Shown one piece after another: positions 5,016 to 6,873 of a stretch of 6,873 nucleotides of DNA. The translations under genes were made by a program, and so were the position numbers. The number at the start of each line of letters is the position of its first letter. Positions within the stretch are counted from its first letter, which is position 1. Below the pieces are notes generated by a model. It worked only from the letters and a program-made list of their open reading frames with translations, was not told where the DNA came from and did not search any database. Source of the stretch: JALZVT01 sp964611345 (lineage in GTDB: Bacteria > Pseudomonadota > Gammaproteobacteria > Pseudomonadales > Azotimanducaceae); contig CAZSYU010000149.1 in NCBI GenBank assembly GCA_964611345.1, positions 1-6,873 on the forward strand, given 5' to 3'.

Positions 5016-6873
5016 CTAACGCTGGGCTATGCGCTGCGTTACCCGCGCCACACGCTCGCGTGCTTTCGACAGGTAAGTAGATTCTTCATCTCTGTAAACC
5101 GCCGCATAGTAGTCAAGCACTCGTTGATACCGCTGCAAGGCGTCTTCGAGCCGGCCGAGTTTTTCCAGGGTGAGGCCCATCGATGTTTCGGTAATAGAAT
5201 GTGAATGGTTGTACGCTGGCATGAGTTGTTCGTAGATCGCGAGCTCCTGTTCATAGAAGCTCAGCGATTCTGTGAGTTTTCCTTCTTCCTTTAGTATTGC
5301 CCCTTCGAGGTGCAGTACCCACGCACTGGCTTCATGATCAGAGTCTGCCGAGGTAAACTGCGCCAATGCCACTTTACTTTCTGCTAACCACTCTCGAGCC
5401 GACAAACCGTCATTACTTTTGCTAGCTTCTAGCCCCAAGTTGGTCAAGATTCGAATCTCGATTTCTGATACGCCATCGATGCGCTCGATAACCTCATAGG
5501 CCTGCAACAAGTATTCGCGCGCACTTTCGACTTCTCCGCGCTTCAAATACAGGATGTGAATTTCATTGTAGAGATCAGCAAGCTCGGGAAGCGCGTTTTG
5601 ATTGAGCTCTTCATAGAGCCTGGCGCCCTTTTCCAGCCGAATCAGAGCCCGTTCCAGCTGCCCCAAATTCGAATACAGGCTACCCAATCGGGTATAGGAC
5701 ACCGCCACCAGAACATCCGGGCTTACGCCTGCGGCCGTCTCGTAGAGTTGAACCGCACGCTCCATCATCGCCACCGTACCTTCCCGATCGCCGGTGCTCC
5801 ACAGTGCACTGGCTGTCTCATCCGCAATTTTGGCAAGCAAGGCAGGATCGGATACCTCTTCAGCGGCGGCGTTCAAGAGGTTGAGCGCGCGCTGGGGTTG
5901 GCCGGTGAACCCCAGGTTTTGCCCCAGTCTAAAATCAATGCGCGCACTCAGAGCGTTGCGCCGACAGTCGATGCCTGAGCAGAGATCACGAGCCTGGGTG
6001 AGCAGGGCAATCGCATCAGGGTACATAGCCAGTCCATGATAGGTTCTCGCAACAGTCAGCATCAGCTCTGCACGCACAGCAGGCGCACCTTGAAAACGAT
6101 CTTCGGAATCGCCGGATAGCTGATCCGCCGCATGACCCAGCAATTCAGATACCTTGGCATCACTACCCAGGCGCAGGGATGATTCGGCGCGACTGCTGGG
6201 TGCAAGCAGGAGCTTGGCTAAGAAGTCTGAAGTAGCAATGGAATGTGCAGCGGCCAAGTCTGCGCTGCGCGTTTGCGCCACGGAAACACCGAGCGCTGTG
6301 ATGGTGGCAAGCGCAACGGCAGCTGTAGCACCAAGCCCTATCCAGTGGCGGCGGATGAACTTCTTAACCAGATAACCCAGAGAATCACCGTGGGCTATGA
6401 CCGGAGAGCCACGTAGATGGGCACGCAGGTCTTCGGCGAACATCTGCGCCGTGGCGTATCGACGTTGCGGTTCTTTGGCAGTCGCCTTGGCGACAATGAG
6501 CTCAAGCTCTTTGTGGATGATGCGGCGTTGGATTAGCGGGACGGTAGTACTGTTCTGACACTCGTCAATTCTGACCTGCATCGATGGGATTCGCGATTCA
6601 ACGATTAAGCGCTGAATCTCCATCGGACCTGCGTTGGAGAGGCTGTAGGGTTTGCACCCGCTGAGTAGCTTGAACAGAAGAATGCCCAGTGCATACACGT
6701 CGGTAGCCGTGGTGATGTTCTCGCGCGTGTATTGCTCCGGACTTGCGTAATCTAAAGTGATTGCCGCCGGCTTGTTGAGCTGCGTTGCCTCCCCAATAAC
6801 ACCAGCCAGATCCTTGGCAATCCCAAAGTCAATTAGTTTTGGTTGGCCCTCCCCGTCTACGAGAATATTGCTC
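5016..6873 (-). CDS. Hanks-type Ser/Thr protein kinase with TPR repeats, N-terminus cut by right edge
   Basis: The visible 618 residues begin inside the kinase catalytic loop (SNILVD), so the ATP-binding lobe and the start are off the right edge. Kinase landmarks are LIDFGIAK (the DFG motif at visible residues 15-17), TLDYASPEQ (39-47, equivalent to APE) and TATDVYALG (55-62), then an RRYATAQMFAEDLRAHL segment typical of this subfamily. One transmembrane helix (about 176-200, at 6276-6344) follows the basic KKFIRRHW, predicting the kinase inside and the C-terminus outside. From about residue 265 to the end are tandem TPR-like helix pairs, for example HGLAMYPDAIALLTQA, YSNLGQLERALIRLE and LEKLGRLEDALQRYQ. 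A GTG at 6698 could be mistaken for a start, but it is a Val codon within kinase subdomain IX. The protein should phosphorylate Ser/Thr targets, which are unknown; in this family an ECF sigma factor gene is often adjacent, but none is visible here. Confidence 0.93.
   Translation of the reverse strand, partial: SNILVDGEGQPKLIDFGIAKDLAGVIGEATQLNKPAAITLDYASPEQYTRENITTATDVYALGILLFKLLSGCKPYSLSNAGPMEIQRLIVESRIPSMQVRIDECQNSTTVPLIQRRIIHKELELIVAKATAKEPQRRYATAQMFAEDLRAHLRGSPVIAHGDSLGYLVKKFIRRHWIGLGATAAVALATITALGVSVAQTRSADLAAAHSIATSDFLAKLLLAPSSRAESSLRLGSDAKVSELLGHAADQLSGDSEDRFQGAPAVRAELMLTVARTYHGLAMYPDAIALLTQARDLCSGIDCRRNALSARIDFRLGQNLGFTGQPQRALNLLNAAAEEVSDPALLAKIADETASALWSTGDREGTVAMMERAVQLYETAAGVSPDVLVAVSYTRLGSLYSNLGQLERALIRLEKGARLYEELNQNALPELADLYNEIHILYLKRGEVESAREYLLQAYEVIERIDGVSEIEIRILTNLGLEASKSNDGLSAREWLAESKVALAQFTSADSDHEASAWVLHLEGAILKEEGKLTESLSFYEQELAIYEQLMPAYNHSHSITETSMGLTLEKLGRLEDALQRYQRVLDYYAAVYRDEESTYLSKARERVARVTQRIAQR

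Noticed and set aside
4956..5204. Plus-strand open frame across the kinase 3' end
   Set aside because: It is mostly antisense to the TPR region, with no ribosome site and no recognisable protein pattern.
6696..6698. GTG as a start codon of the kinase gene
   Set aside because: The frame stays open to the right edge and encodes DFG and SPE kinase motifs upstream, so this GTG is an internal Val codon.

Overview
The window is a piece of a draft bacterial scaffold. It has about 50% GC, dense coding entirely on the minus strand, and one 100-N assembly gap. The gene families point to a Gram-negative proteobacterium, most likely a gammaproteobacterium. The clues are a Hanks-type Ser/Thr kinase fused through one membrane helix to TPR repeats (a form common in Xanthomonadales-like and marine gammaproteobacteria), DUF547, COG3618 amidohydrolase, and many Sec signal peptides. 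This placement is inference; no rRNA or marker gene is present.

Layout, read in the direction of transcription (right to left). The window opens inside a Ser/Thr kinase-TPR gene (6872-5016, N-terminus off the right edge). A 140-nt AT-rich intergenic region with a 12-bp palindrome follows. Next comes a tight pair: an exported peroxiredoxin-like protein (4875-4087) and a TlpA/ResA-like thioredoxin (4090-3581), overlapping by GTGA and each preceded by a strong AGGAGG. The assembly gap (3479-3578) lies just after the thioredoxin stop. Its two edges carry the same 21 bases, so it is probably an unmerged contig overlap rather than missing DNA. Then come a catalase-fold protein without recognisable haem-ligand or distal His residues (3338-2328), a DUF547 protein (2307-1438), a secreted beta-trefoil (ricin-B-like) protein (1437-838) starting immediately after the DUF547 stop codon, and a COG3618 amidohydrolase (794 to the left edge, C-terminus missing).

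The five complete genes all encode exported proteins. Three are related to redox or peroxide families: peroxiredoxin-like, thioredoxin and catalase-like. DUF547 and the trefoil protein have no known role. The kinase's predicted topology puts the kinase domain in the cytoplasm and the TPRs in the periplasm, the compartment of the neighbouring products. A reasonable but untested reading is a cell-envelope module in which the thioredoxin reduces the peroxiredoxin-like protein, and the catalase-fold, DUF547 and trefoil proteins form a second, co-expressed block. Nothing in the window proves that the kinase or the amidohydrolase belongs to it. No tRNA, rRNA, CRISPR array, insertion sequence or convincing rho-independent terminator was seen.
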